Below, piece after piece: positions 21,441 through 32,884 of a stretch of 64,000 nt of DNA. The position numbers and the translations under genes are program-made. The notes below the pieces were generated by a model. The model saw nothing but the letters and a program-made list of their open reading frames with translations, was not told the origin of the DNA and did no database searches. Source of the DNA: Avena insularis (taxonomy: Eukaryota; Streptophyta; Magnoliopsida; Poales; Poaceae); assembly GCA_023614405.1 (NCBI GenBank), contig CM042689.1:327522305-327586304 (forward strand), given 5' to 3'. Every line of letters begins with the position of its first letter. Position 1 is the first letter of the stretch.

Positions 21441-24400
21441 GTATCCACTTTGAACTATATATCGTGATGCAGAAGCGGAACCAGGAAGCCTATCGCGAGG
21501 GCATAGGTCTTGCGAGGTAGTTTAGTGGGCTGCCATGTGTGCTAGAAATGGATTGTCCGGAGACCATCTAGCTGATTTCATCACACAGGAGATCAAGCAA
21601 CTACTTTCTATAGACTCTTTTTTTGAAGTTAGAGACTAAAATATGAATAAAATACTGTAAGCCGGGTGTTGGCTAACTATGGTCATACATCTTCTAATGT
21701 GTTACCCAAAAGTTGTAAGTATAATTGCGTCGCATAACCATTGCAATAGGTCATAGGGTTGTACAGTCAAACAACTACAACATGTTACATGGTAACTTCA
21801 TTGTCAAAAAAATTTAGTGTACATATTATGAAACAATTAGTTGAGACGTACGTGCACGTGCAGACTTACTAGTAAAAAAAAGTGAAACAGACTCAACCCA
21901 CTAAGCAGGCCCAGCAAGCCCACTCGTAGCCCATCTTTCCCCCCTCAGCGAATCGTTTTCTTACCCAGCACCTCGCACGCCCAGTCACTGAACGCAAGGA
22001 CCCACTCTCTCTTCTTCTCTCTCGCTGTCAACGCGGTCCCACACCGTCAGATCATTGTCTCTACCACGACCCGTTCCCCATTTTCTCTCCGTCCGTTTCT
22101 GTCTTTGATTCCACGCTTCAATTCATTTGAATGCACTAGTAATTTTGCCTCGCGTCTGAGCCTACTTAATCGTCCCTCTCTCCTCTCTCTTTTCCCCTAG
22201 TTCCATCCCACGAGAGCCACGAGGCTGCGCAAATTGCGAGCTCGAGCCCTCTCTGCTCCGACGAGCTACTCCGACGATTCCGGCGAGGACAGTCTCCCCC
22301 TCAGCCCCTGCTTCACACGGGTTTCATCAGCGGCCTCTTGCGCACCTCCCTGTGCCAACCGTTTGACCTCGCCCGCTCTACAAACGACGACAACCTCGAT
22401 TCTAAACACCACCGCTGTGTGTCGTTGCTCCGGTGAACTCCCCTGGTAAGAGCAGACCGCCCGAACTCGCTAATTGATGCTCCCATGATCCCCAGAACAG
22501 TGCGCGTCTAACAACGCCTTTGTTTTGCCTCGGCATGATCGGCAGCTCCGTCCCCGACGACGAACAGAACCGCCTGACGCCGCCATCGTCTCCGGTGAGC
22601 AATCGCCGTCGCATCTGAGCGCCCCTTGCCTCCTCGTGACCATGTTGAGCATCGCCACGATCCCTGATCACGGTGAGCTACTTCTCTCCTCGCTTCTGTA
22701 TCGCTACCGCCATGAAGCAGCGCTCCGCCGATTGCCGCCAAGCGCCGCGCGGTTTGACCAAGCAGTTTCGTCCGTTGGATGAAGATCCAGTGGTTAGGAT
22801 AGGTCGTTTAGCGAACCGTTATCGTTTGATCAGAGCCGTGCGTTTTAAATTAGATCCAACGATCCACAGAGGCTGATCCGCACGAAGCAGTTCCGACCAA
22901 TAGGAATGCACCACGTAGACAAGGTTTTGTTTAAAAACAGAAATTGAATCTGTTTGATATGCAAACTTGTAAAATTCATAACTTTAATTCTACACGTCCA
23001 TATTTTGCAAATTTTATATCAATGGAATCAGTAGAACAAGTAATTTGCAACCATGCACTTTGTTTAATGATTTGCTTCTGGAAAATTGGTTGAAACTGTA
23101 GAAACTTGTGTAGGCTTATTATGAATATAAAAATTGTTCTAGTTATGTTTTTGAGATGAAATCTTTGCAAAATGGTTTTTTGTGAACCTACTGACCCTAG
23201 GAACCAACTTATGGATTTAAAAATGTATTTTGTGAAGTTAAGGAATAAATATTTGAATTAGCTCATTTCTAGTCAAATAAAAATATTGTTTTTGGTTTAG
23301 AAATGATTTTTGAGTAAAACCTTTGGGAAATGATTTAATTCAAACCTTCTGACCCAAAAAACCAAGTTTTTAGAATTAAAATATATTTGGTGAACTCTTT
23401 AAAGAATATTGCTTTGCTAAAATCATTTTCAACCACATAAAATAATGGTTTGATTTAAAAATGGTTTATAGATAAAACCTTTTGAAAATGGTTTTACTAC
23501 TTTAGAAAATGACCACTTTTGAACCTTATAATGTTTAGAGCCTAGTAGAAACCACTTTTGCAAGTAAAACTATCCTTTGCATGCTTGCATGCATGACCCT
23601 GTTTTTGTTATTTTATGTGTGAGAAATGGTTTGAATGCTAGTTGAATTTGTGTTTGCTTGATTGAATTGTAGTGAAGTTAGAAGAGTGTGATATTTGCAA
23701 GATCAAGAAGTGAACCAACATTCTCTACTAAAAAGGCAAGTGACACTATCATCCAAGTCCTACTATTTTCATTACACTTAGTGGATTTTTGTAACATGCA
23801 TGGAAAGGACTACTATATTTTATGCTATGCTAAATCCTATTAGGATACCCTTATATTTTCCTTAGTGGAAACATTGTAGGCGTAATATGCTTAGCCCTGC
23901 TATATATTTGGGATGGGATACATGATATGATTATATAAAGTGTTGGAAATAATATGTTTTATATAATAAAACAAGTACTCAATGAACCACCTGGGCGGAA
24001 AAGGGTACTCAAGGTTGGACAAGGTGGCAACAAAAGGAACCATGTTATATGGCTATCTTTTTGTGTGTGCAGTAGAAGAAAACCACCCAGGGACTTAGAG
24101 ATTGAACATGTTTCTCGTACAGTGGCTTCCATGTACAGCTACATGCTAAATGGGCGCTGGCTTAGTCAACTACATAGTGGAAGACCCATGCATTGGCATC
24201 TTCAGGTTAACTAGATTTGTGTAAGGGAAATATATCCCTACATTGGTGCCCGGTAGACAAGCTAGCATTGTGTATTGGGAGGACTTCTATGGAAAGACTT
24301 TGTCACATTCTCAATCTGCCAGTACTCCATGTCTCCATCTTGGTGAGTGCTTATCCAGCGGCAACTGGTGGCATCAAGATGAGATTGTGTCATGTGGGTA

Positions 24401-25075
24401 AAGTGTACAACTTCTGCAGAAGATCAAAATTCTAAGTACTTAGCCATGTCCCCGGTTATGGACAATACTGAGCAACTAAGGCCTGAAGCTATGGAAGATC
24501 TCGACATTCCAATTTCTCAAAGTAAAACTTGATGGTGACAACAAGGGGTTTGAAGCACTTGGAGTTTTCCAAGGAGTTCAGAAATATTTTCAAAAGAGCA
24601 AAACTATTTTGGAAAAGATAGGAAAAAACTATATTGCTTTCTGCAAATGAGCCTAAACCCTACTTAGCCAAATATGCATGTAATGATAGGATCCACTTAT
24701 TTCTACATAGTAGTGAAACTTGCCAATACAATTCAAATGTATTGACCCTTGTGGCTGTAACTTATTATGTTGCAGGTTTGTTTGATGTTAGTGAAGTGTG
24801 TTAAATAGGATTACAACTCTACAACCAACATGACTGCCTGTGGCACTTTGAAGATGAAGGACTCCATGCTATATAGTTATTTCTGCTGCATTGTAATGAG
24901 ATAGCCAAATGAGCTATGTAAGATGTAATGAATTATTTTATTCCTGGTTATAAAGCTGTATTATGACCTTTGTTTCTTGATATTACATCTAACTGTGGAT
25001 GCTAGCTATTGATCCAGGGACTAGCATTGTAAACACATGGATCTCTACCTTATTAAAGGTTGGGAACCTTACAGA

Positions 25076-25087
25076 TGGTATCAGAGC
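25076..25087 (+). other. Primer binding site, initiator tRNA-Met type
   Basis: TGGTATCAGAGC begins two bases after the 5' LTR, complementary to the 3' end of initiator tRNA-Met. Confidence 0.95.
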
Positions 25088-25647
25088 ACTGTGTTGCCTG
25101 TAGGATTGTAAACCTAGGATTGGACAAAACCCCTTAGAAAATAAGAGTTGTATTTGTTCAAAAACTTATTTACAAACAATCTTGTAAACTCTTTCCTCAA
25201 CCATTTTTGATGTTGATTCTACATCTCTTCTATTTCAAACTTGATGGACAAAGCCTACCCCATGGCCAAGGACTTCACCATGTGCAAAGGATTTCATCAA
25301 CTCTAATGACTTCAACATCTTCAAGTGATTTCAACTTTAGTTTCACCAAGGACTTCAACTTAGACATCACTAAGGACTACAAGTGAAAAACCAAGAGACA
25401 TTAGATTGCCTACCAAAAACATTGATATCATGTTAGTGTATGGATCATATTGACCTATGAGGTATGACTATACTAAGTTGATTATTTCAAGAAAACTTGT
25501 TGTTTCCTTCAACTCATGAGTTAAGCTCATAAGTTGTTAAATGGATAGTTGCTTGCTGGTTGTTTGATTGAACTTGGTTGTTTTTGAGTTGTGTGTTAGA
25601 ACTTCTTTAGGTCTATCTGTCATTACTTATCCCTATCAAACCAACAG
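25088..25647 (+). other. Untranslated leader between primer site and gag
   Basis: About 560 bp with no long frame. It contains repeated ACTTCAAC/ACTTCACCA phrases near 25268-25380. Packaging signals of LTR elements usually lie here, but none can be defined from sequence alone. Confidence 0.5.
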
Positions 25648-26700
25648 ATGCCTCCCCGTCGTGTCAACCCCAACCAAAACAAGAACAACATCACTCCCGA
25701 GATGCAACAGTTGATGACAGGCCAAACTCAACTGATGCAGATGATGACCACACTCATACAGAATCAGAACAACAACAACAACAACAACGATAACAACAAT
25801 CAGAATAATCCTCCAGCACTTGACATGCTCACCAAGTTTCTAAAACTTAGGCCTGCAAGATTCTCTGGAACAACTGATCCAATGGAAGCCAATGACTGGT
25901 TACGTTCAGTGAACAAAGATTTAGTGACTGTTGGCTGCACCGCTGAAGAAAAAGTTAGGTTTGCAGCATTTCTACTTGAAGGACCAGCAGCAACATGGTG
26001 GGACAACTTTCAAATCACCACTCCCCTTGAGGATGTGACTTGGGCTATTTTTGAGGATGGATTCAGAACAACTCACATCTCACCTGGAGTGATGTACTTG
26101 AAGAAAAAGGAGTTTCACAATCTGAAACAGCATCACCTCAGTGTGGCTGAGTATATTGAAGAATTCAACAATCTGGCACACTATGCACCGGATGAAGTTG
26201 ATATAGATGCTAAGAGAAAGGAGAAATTCCTTGAAGGACTTAATGATGAGTTGAACCTGCAGCTATCTGTTGCCTATGTCCCAACTTATCAAACCCTCTG
26301 TGACAAAGCCACTATTTTGGAAAACAAGATGAATCAAGTTGAGAATAGAAAGAGGAAGCATAAACTCAAGTATCACTCAGGATCATCACAAAAGATGCGT
26401 TCATTCAAAAAGAGCAATGAAGATTATGAACCACATCAGTATCACCACAACAACAATGGAAGTGACAATAATGGAAATGATACTTATAATGGAGATGACC
26501 TTGGTCAGAATGAACATGACAATTTCAGGAAGAAAGATATTAGCCAGTTGCAATGCTATAATTGTAAGGAACAGGGACACTATGCATCAGACTGTCCTGA
26601 GAAGGAAAAGAATAAGGATACTAGAGGAGCCAATGGAAAAGACTCCAATGTGACCCAGAAAGGACATGTGAACCACATTGACATGGATGGAAACTTTTAA
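25648..26700 (+). CDS. gag: Gag protein of the gypsy element (350 residues, intact)
   Basis: This is the structural protein that would build the virus-like particle around the element's RNA in the cytoplasm. Residues 1-55 are Gln/Asn-rich with a poly-Asn tract near 39-54 encoded by AAC repeats. The retrotransposon gag core spans about 69-215, with ARFSGTTDPMEANDWLR near 70-86, EGPAATWWDNF near 111-121 and later SVAEYIEEFNNLA. A basic, His/Asn-rich linker follows. One CCHC zinc knuckle, CYNCKEQGHYASDC, lies at 303-316. The frame stops at TAA 26698-26700, before any protease. ATG 25648 is the first in frame, about 560 bp after the primer site. The frame is uninterrupted, unlike the other retrotransposon frames in this window, which suggests recent activity or selection. 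Confidence 0.93.
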   Translation: MPPRRVNPNQNKNNITPEMQQLMTGQTQLMQMMTTLIQNQNNNNNNNDNNNQNNPPALDMLTKFLKLRPARFSGTTDPMEANDWLRSVNKDLVTVGCTAEEKVRFAAFLLEGPAATWWDNFQITTPLEDVTWAIFEDGFRTTHISPGVMYLKKKEFHNLKQHHLSVAEYIEEFNNLAHYAPDEVDIDAKRKEKFLEGLNDELNLQLSVAYVPTYQTLCDKATILENKMNQVENRKRKHKLKYHSGSSQKMRSFKKSNEDYEPHQYHHNNNGSDNNGNDTYNGDDLGQNEHDNFRKKDISQLQCYNCKEQGHYASDCPEKEKNKDTRGANGKDSNVTQKGHVNHIDMDGNF

Positions 26701-26816
26701 GAGATAGAAGAAGTGGATGTCAGGAACTAGTTAACTCGGAAGAGTCAAATAAGGATCCCTTGTCTGGATATCAAGTGTTGAACCCATAGTCAAGTGAACC
26801 ATCAATGTAATCCCAT

Positions 26817-26919
26817 GAGATTTATTTTAAGGGTGGTAGTACCCTAGTTGCCTTGAAGCCAACTTGTAACCTCTAGCCTTCCCAAATCTCGGGACGAGAT
26901 TTCTTTTAAGGGTGGTAGT
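26817..26919 (+). other. Polypurine tract before the 3' LTR, present twice
   Basis: A 24-bp phrase with core TTTTAAGGGTGGTAGT occurs at 26817-26840 and again at 26896-26919, with one mismatch. The second copy abuts the 3' LTR (26921) and is the expected plus-strand primer. The first lies 79 bp upstream and may be a spare or relict primer. Confidence 0.75.
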
Positions 26920-26920
26920 C

Positions 26921-29900
26921 TGTCACATCCCAAAATTTTCCAAATTTTGAAATGTGAAAAATAAATAAACAAAATAAACAATTGTTGATTTTTAGGGTGA
27001 GAAGAAACTTTTTGATTCAAAATTGGAAACATCAAAACCTATTTTGGTCAAATAAAATCCTAAAGGGATTTAAAAAGATAAACAAATAATAAACAAAGTT
27101 ATAAAAGTTGGAATCACTATTTTTGGATCTTTTAATAAAAAGATTTGGTTTCAAAAGCAAAGGTAGAAATATAAATAAGGATTATTTTATAGAGCCAAAT
27201 TAAACCTTGGCCAAGCTTTTGAATTAAAATATTTTGTTTTTATTAAAAGAGTAAAGGTTTATTTAAATAAAATAATGAGGATTTATTAATAACCAATTTT
27301 ATTAAAGTAAAGGCTTTTCCATTTTTAATAAAACACTAAAACTTGTTATTTTATTTTAATTAAGATTTCCAAGTGTTTTTGTTTTCCAAATGAAAGCTAC
27401 TGAAAAGGTTTTGGAATTATTTGGATTTCAAATAGAGTTTTTAAATAAATTAAACCCTATTTAAATTAATGACTAAAGTCTATTTATTTAATTATTAATG
27501 GATCCTAAAAAGAATAAAAAATTATTTTGTTTTGGACCTTGGTTTGTGTTGTTAAACAAAATTAAAAACTACACAAAGTTTGGCAAAGGTTTGAAATCAT
27601 TTGGGTGTTTGAATTGTTTGATTAAAATCAAAACAGAAATTCAAATAGAAAAAGAAAAAGCTTTCTGTATAAAAAAAGTGAAATAGACTCAACCCACTAA
27701 GCAGGCCCAGCAAGCCCACTCGCAGCCCATCTTCCCCCCTCAGCGAATCGTTTTCTTACCCAGCACCTCGCACGCCCAGTCACTAAACGCAAGGACCCAC
27801 TCTCTCTTCTTCTCTCTCGCTGTCAACGCGGTCCCACACCGTCAGATCATCGTCTCTACCATGACCCGTTCCCCATTTTCTCTCCGGCCGTTTCTGTCTT
27901 TGATTCCATGCTTCAATTCGTTTGAATGCGCTAGTAATTTCGCCTCGCGTCTGAGCCTACTTAATCGCCCCTCTCTCCTCTCTCTTTTCCCCTAGTTCCA
28001 TCCCACGAGAGCCACGAGGCTGCGCAATTTGCGAGCTCGAGCCCTCTCTGCTCCGACGAGCTACTCCGATGATTCCGGCGAGGATAGTCTCCCCCTCAGC
28101 CCCTGCTTCACACGGGTTTCATTAGCGGCCTCTTGCGCACCTCCCTGTGCCAACCGTTTGACGTCGCCCGCTCTACAAACGACGACAACCTCGATTCTGA
28201 ACACCACCGCCATCTGTCGTTGCTCCGGTGAACTCCCCTGGTAAGAGCAGACTGCCTTGAACTCGCTAGTTGATGCTCCCATGATCCCCAGAACAGTGTG
28301 CGTCTAACCACGCCTTTGTTTTGCCTCGGCACGATCTGCATCTCCGTCCCCGACGACAAACAGAACCGCCTGACGCCGCCATCGTCTCCGGTGAGCATTC
28401 GTCGTCGCACCTGAGCGCCCCTTGCCTCCTCGTGACCACGTTGAGCATCGCCACGATCCCCTGATCATGGTGAGCTACTTCCCCCTCTCCCTCTCTTCCT
28501 GTATCGCAAGCTCGCGCCATGAAAGAGCGCAGATGCCGCCATGCTGCCGCGATCTTTGACGAATCAGTTTCGTCCGTTGGATGAAGATCCAGTGGTTAGG
28601 ATAGGTCGTTTAGCGAACCGTTATTGTTTGATCAGAGCCGTGCGTTTTAAATTAGATCCAACGATCCACAGAGGCTGATCCGCACGAAGCGGTACCGACC
28701 AATAGGAATGCACCATGTGGACAAGGTTTTGTTTAAAAACAGAAATTGAATCTGTTTGATATGCGAACTTGTAAAATTCATAACTTTAATTCTACACGTC
28801 CAAATTTTGCAAATTTTATCTCAATGGAATAAGTAGAACAAGTACTTTGCAACCATTCACTTTGTTTAATGATTTGCTTCTGGAAAATTGGTTGAAATTG
28901 CAGAAACTTGTGTAGGCTTGTTATGAATATAAAAATTGTTCTAGTTATGTTTTTGAGATGAAATCTTTGAAAAATTATTTGTTGTGAACCTACTGACCCT
29001 AGGAACCAACATAGGGATTTAAAAATGTATTTTGTGAAGTTAAGGAATAAATATTTGAATTAGCTCATTTCTAGTCAAATAAAAATATTGTTTTTGGTTT
29101 AGAAATGATTTTTGAGTAAAACCTTTGGGAAATGATTTAATTCAAACCTTCTGACCCAAAACACCAAGTTTTGAGAATTAAAATATATTTGGTGAACTCT
29201 TTAAAGAATATTGCTTTGCTAAAAGCATTTTCAACCACATAAAATAATGGTTTGATTTAAAAATGGTTTATAGATAAAACCTTTTGCAAATGGTTTTACC
29301 ACTTTAGAAAAAGACCACTTTTGAACCTTATAATGTTTAGAGCCTAGTAGAAACCACTTTTGCAAGTAAAACTATCCTTTGCATGCTTGCATGCATGACC
29401 CTATTTTTGTTATTTTATGTGTGAGAAATGGTTTGAATGCTAGTTGAATTTGTGTTTGCTTGATTGAATTGTAGTGAAGTTAGAAGAGTGTGATATTTGC
29501 AAGATCAAGAAGTGAACCAACATTCTCTACTAAAAAGGCAAGTGACAATATCATCCAAGTCCTAATATTTTCATTACACTTAGTGGATTTTTGTAACATG
29601 CTGTGAAAGGACTACTATATTTTATGCTATGGTAAATCCTATTAGGATACCCTTATATTTTCCTTAGTGGAAACATTGTAGGCGTAATATGCTTAGCCCT
29701 GCTATATATTTGGGATGGGATACATGATATGATTATATAAAGTGTTGGAAAGAATATGTTTTATATAATAAAACAAGTACTCAATGAACCACCTGGGCGG
29801 AAAAGGATACTCAAGGTTGGACAAGGTGGCAACAAAAGGAACCATGTTATATGGCTATCTTTTTGTGTGTGCACTAGAAGAAAACCACCCAGGGACTTAG

Positions 29901-30866
29901 AGATTGAACATGTTTCTCGTATAGTGGCTTCCATGTACAGCCACATGCTAAATGGACGCTGGCTTAGTCAACTACATAGTGGAAGACCCATGCATTGGCA
30001 TCTTCAGGTTAACTATATTTGTGTAAGGGAAATATATCCCTACATTGGTGCCTGGTAGACAAGCTAGCATTGTGTATTGGGAGGACTTCTATGGAAAGAC
30101 TTTGTCACATTCTCAATCTGCCAGTACTCCATCTTGGTGAGTACTTATCCAGCGGCCACTGGTGGCATCAAGATGAGATTGTGTCATGTGGGTAAAGTGT
30201 ACAACTTCTGCAGAAGATCAAAATTCTAAGTACTTAGCCATGTCCCCAGTTATGGACAATACTGAGCAACTAAGGCCTGAAGCTATGGAAGATCTCGACA
30301 TTCCAATTTCTCAAAGTAAAACTTGATGGTGACAACAAGGGGTTTGAAGCACTTGGAGTTTTCCAAGGAGTTCAGAAATATTTTCAAAAGAGCAAAACTA
30401 TTTTGGAAAAGATAGGACAAAACTATATTGCTTTCTGCAAATGAGCCTAAACCGTACTTAGCCAAATATGCATGTAATGATAGACCCACTTATTTCTACA
30501 TAGTAGTGAAACTTGCCAATACAATTCAAATGTATTGACCCTTGTGGCTATAACTTATTATGTTGCAGGTTTGTTTGATGTTAGTGAAGTGTGTTAAATA
30601 GGATTACAACTCTACAACCAACATATTTGCTGTGGCACTTTGAAGATGAAGGACTCCATGCTATATAGTTATTTCTGCTGCATTGTAATGAGATAGCCAA
30701 ATGAGCTATGTAAGATGTAATGAATTATTTTATTCCTGGTTATAAAGCTGTATTATGACCTTTGTTTCTTGATATTACATCTTAACTGTGGATGCTAGCT
30801 ATTGATCCAGGGACTAGCATTGTAAACACAGGGATCTCTACCTTATTAAAGGTTGGGAACCTTACA
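26921..30866 (+). repeat. 3' LTR, uninterrupted, 3,946 bp
   Basis: TGTCACATCCC to ACCTTACA. It contains the empty Helitron site at 27670/27671. The GC-rich block 27690-28700 has several ACTCCGGTGAGC- and CCGGTGAGC-like splice-donor phrases, and near 30565 there is TTATGTTGCAG, acceptor-like. Short frames (for example 29756-30058) are also found in the 5' LTR but resemble no known protein. Confidence 0.95.
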
Positions 30867-30871
30867 AGTTA

Positions 30872-30986
30872 AAATGGGCCCATTAGTGCGGCCCATAAAC
30901 TTTCAGGACCTCTAATTTTTTGTCCTACATAAGTCGTAGGGCAACCTAACACTATGTAGACACTTGTGGCTTGCGTCACTCCGGCC
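30872..30986 (+). mobile_element. CACTA element, third piece
   Basis: The flank after the gag-only element contains AATGGGCCCATTAGTGCGGCCC, similar in style to the GGGCCGGCCCATT box of the second piece, and leads into the repeat array. Confidence 0.45.
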
Positions 30987-31576
30987 TGGTACTGTTCCGT
31001 CGTGTTGCCCATCCAGCCTTTTACTATTCCGGCCTACTGTGAATGTGGCCTTTTACTATTTCGGTTCTATGTATCTGTCCTTCTACTATTCTAGTCTTCT
31101 ATGAATCTAGGCTTTTACTGTTCCGGCATGCTGACCATCTAGCATTTTACTGTTTCGATCTATTAGTATTCTGGCCTTTTATTGTTCCAGTCCTTCCAGA
31201 TTTTGCCCATGGTATGGTACTATTCAGGATATTTATTGTTTTGGTTCTTCACGTCATTTATTATCCTGGCCTATTACTGTTCTGGCCTGGTATTGTTCTG
31301 GCCTACTACTGTTTTGTCCTGTTACTGTTCTGGCCTATTACTATTCTGGCCTTTTAAAATGTTTGAATTTGACTAAATCTAAAACACTAAGTAATTTGAG
31401 ACAGAGGGAGTATTATAGACCTTCACTGTTCTGGCCTTTACTGTTCTAGCGTTTTACTGCTTGGCCCTTTAATGTTTTGGACTTTAATATTTCGGCCTTT
31501 TACTCTTTTGGTCTTTTACTGTTCACTGTCATGTCATTTCAATGATCGTTTTGTTCCATCCTGTTACTGTTTTGGC
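30987..31576 (+). repeat. Degenerate array of about 24 TACTRTTCYGGCC units
   Basis: Copies include 31022 (TACTATTCCGGCC), 31274 and 31323 (TACTGTTCTGGCC), 31338 (TACTATTCTGGCC) and 31564 (TACTGTTTTGGCC). In the densest part (31260-31350) spacing is 15-17 bp; elsewhere it is irregular. All copies have the same orientation. A Stowaway remnant interrupts it at about 31356-31412. The position, a few hundred bases inside the CACTA end once insertions are removed, fits a subterminal array bound by a TnpA-like protein. Spurious frames rich in Phe/Leu/Trp on the plus strand (31043-31376) are by-products. Confidence 0.8.
31356..31412. mobile_element. Stowaway remnant, right half
   Basis: The segment ends ACAGAGGGAG followed by TA, and its body (TTTGACTAAATCTAAAACAC) is the right arm of a Stowaway. 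The left arm is absent. Confidence 0.65.
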
Positions 31577-31721
31577 CTTTTTGGGAAGGGCCTTATTTTG
31601 CAGAATAGCACACGAATGACAAGGCGCCAATTAATATACATACGGAAATTTAAACTACTTATTACACAACAATAAAAGTTTATTACAACAGATCATTAAA
31701 CAAGGTTTGTATTCTAAAAGA

Positions 31722-32603
31722 TTACAAAGTGTTGGTATCCTCAATAAGATATCGGTACATGGCGATTCGCTTTAATGTATCATATGTCCTCTTCTTCAAC
31801 ATTTCAGGTATAGATCTAAGAGCAGCTACACCCTTTGTTTATGTATGCAACACAACCTTCAAATATCTATCACTCGCAGGAGGTGTTCTAGGTGGATAGT
31901 TAAGCAAGGTGTTTGCTTTAGAAATGCAATGGGAGGATGAATGAGAAGAGGGATCAGAACTTTTGGTCCTGCCTTCCGAGGACTCCTGCTTGGTTTTAAC
32001 TGTAGCCTGGTAAAATATGGTGAAAGGGGTTAAAACAAAGAACAAGGGGGAAAAGTAGTATTATATAAATTAGAGTTCATTTAAGTGCAAGCACATGTGA
32101 GCCTTACTAGATGTGGTTAATAAATTTACTAGGCTCATGTCTAAGAAAATAAAATATGCTCCACCATTTACACTAGATAGGGGACCCACTTATCCAAGTA
32201 GAAAGAAAGAATAAAGGCATGGGTCTTGTACTAGACCCAGGGTTCAGAAAAACTTAGCTAAACTCACCCTCTCCAGTGGTTAGACCTAGGTCTAGTAAGA
32301 AAAAGACTCTCTTAGACACCCCAAATTTCCAATGCTGCACATGTTGGGTATCCACTATATATGAATAAACCACACCATAAGCCAAAAAGTGCAACTTAAG
32401 AGCTATCTATATACATAGTGGACCTTGTCCATAAGCCAAAATGCTTAAGGGTGACCCATGAGATTTAAGTAAGTATGAACTTACATTATCTCGTTCAAGC
32501 TGAGAGTAGCTCATTCTCAGGCGGGTGCGCTCCTGGTCAGTCTTCCAGTAGTATTTGAGTCGAGCAATTGGAACTCTGGTCCTTATACTCCATTGTCCTT
32601 TCT
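31722..32603 (-). pseudogene. Minus-strand spliced gene remnant, 3' part (possible CACTA accessory gene)
   Basis: Two exon-like blocks have good splice signals on the minus strand. The first, 32603-32485, follows an acceptor (AATGCAG) and ends at the donor AAT/GTAAGTTC; it encodes KGQWSIRTRVPIARLKYYWK and continues with basic and polar residues. The second starts at 32006 after TTTTACCAG, encodes a Ser-rich stretch with DPSSHSSSHC and NYPPRTPPASDRYLK, and reaches a TAA at 31839. Beyond it the same frame continues with ALRSIPEMLKKRTYDTLKR to a final stop at 31722. A poly(A)-like AATAAA lies at about 31680. I do not recognise the family. The place, next to the subterminal array, suggests a CACTA-encoded DNA-binding protein, which is inference. 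Confidence 0.45.
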
Positions 32604-32884
32604 CTGCATTAAGACAAGACATTTAAAACCGAGTTAGCTGGTTTGGAAGGATGAAAGCACTTGAAGAACACCAAAAAGATAGCATTAAAATTAACTAGAT
32701 GTATGATTCAAACTAGCTAGCTGGTTTGGAAGTATGAAAGCAGTTGAAAACACCAAAAATATAGCATTAAAACTGACTAGATAGACATTTTCTAAATTAA
32801 GCATTCACGGATAGAAACACAACAAAACATGAATGGAAATTTCATGGCAAGTTTTAGGTAGAATGACTTATTAACTTAATATGC

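Larger units (their letters stand above)
18417..21872 (+). mobile_element. Helitron, 3,456 bp, inserted between A and T
   Basis: The insert starts TCTCCACTACTATTAAAC and ends CTTACTAG. A GC-rich palindrome (ACGTGCACGT) lies about ten bases before the final CTAG. These are the 5'-TC, 3'-hairpin and CTRR signatures of Helitrons. The host reads CTGTA before it and TAAAAAA after it, and the 3' LTR at 27662-27680 shows the uninterrupted CTGTATAAAAAAAG. There is therefore no target duplication and insertion was exactly between A and T. No Rep/helicase frame exists, so it is non-autonomous. The interior looks like captured gene pieces (see 18735-19350 and 21392-21440). Confidence 0.95.
17669..25073 (+). 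repeat. 5' LTR, split by a Helitron
   Basis: TGTCACGTCCC at the start and GGTTGGGAACCTTACA at the end. Subtracting the Helitron (18417-21872) leaves 3,949 bp against 3,946 bp for the 3' LTR. In the first 180 bp I count three substitutions between the two LTRs, so the insertion is fairly young. The GC-rich leader-like block is at about 21890-22870. Confidence 0.93.
17669..30866 (+). mobile_element. Complete gag-only gypsy LTR retrotransposon with giant LTRs
   Basis: Perfect duplications AGTTA (17664-17668, 30867-30871) bound a 13.2-kb unit. It has LTRs of about 3.95 kb, a tRNA-Met primer site, a 350-residue gag and a polypurine tract, but no protease, reverse transcriptase or integrase. Without the nested Helitron the element is 9,742 bp, of which about 81% is LTR. 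It must borrow polymerase functions from an autonomous relative. A diverged relative survives as a solo LTR at 32885-37162. Confidence 0.95.

Noticed and set aside
31043..31376. Phe/Leu/Trp-rich frames that look like membrane peptides
   Set aside because: They are translations of the degenerate TACTRTTCYGG array, not genes.
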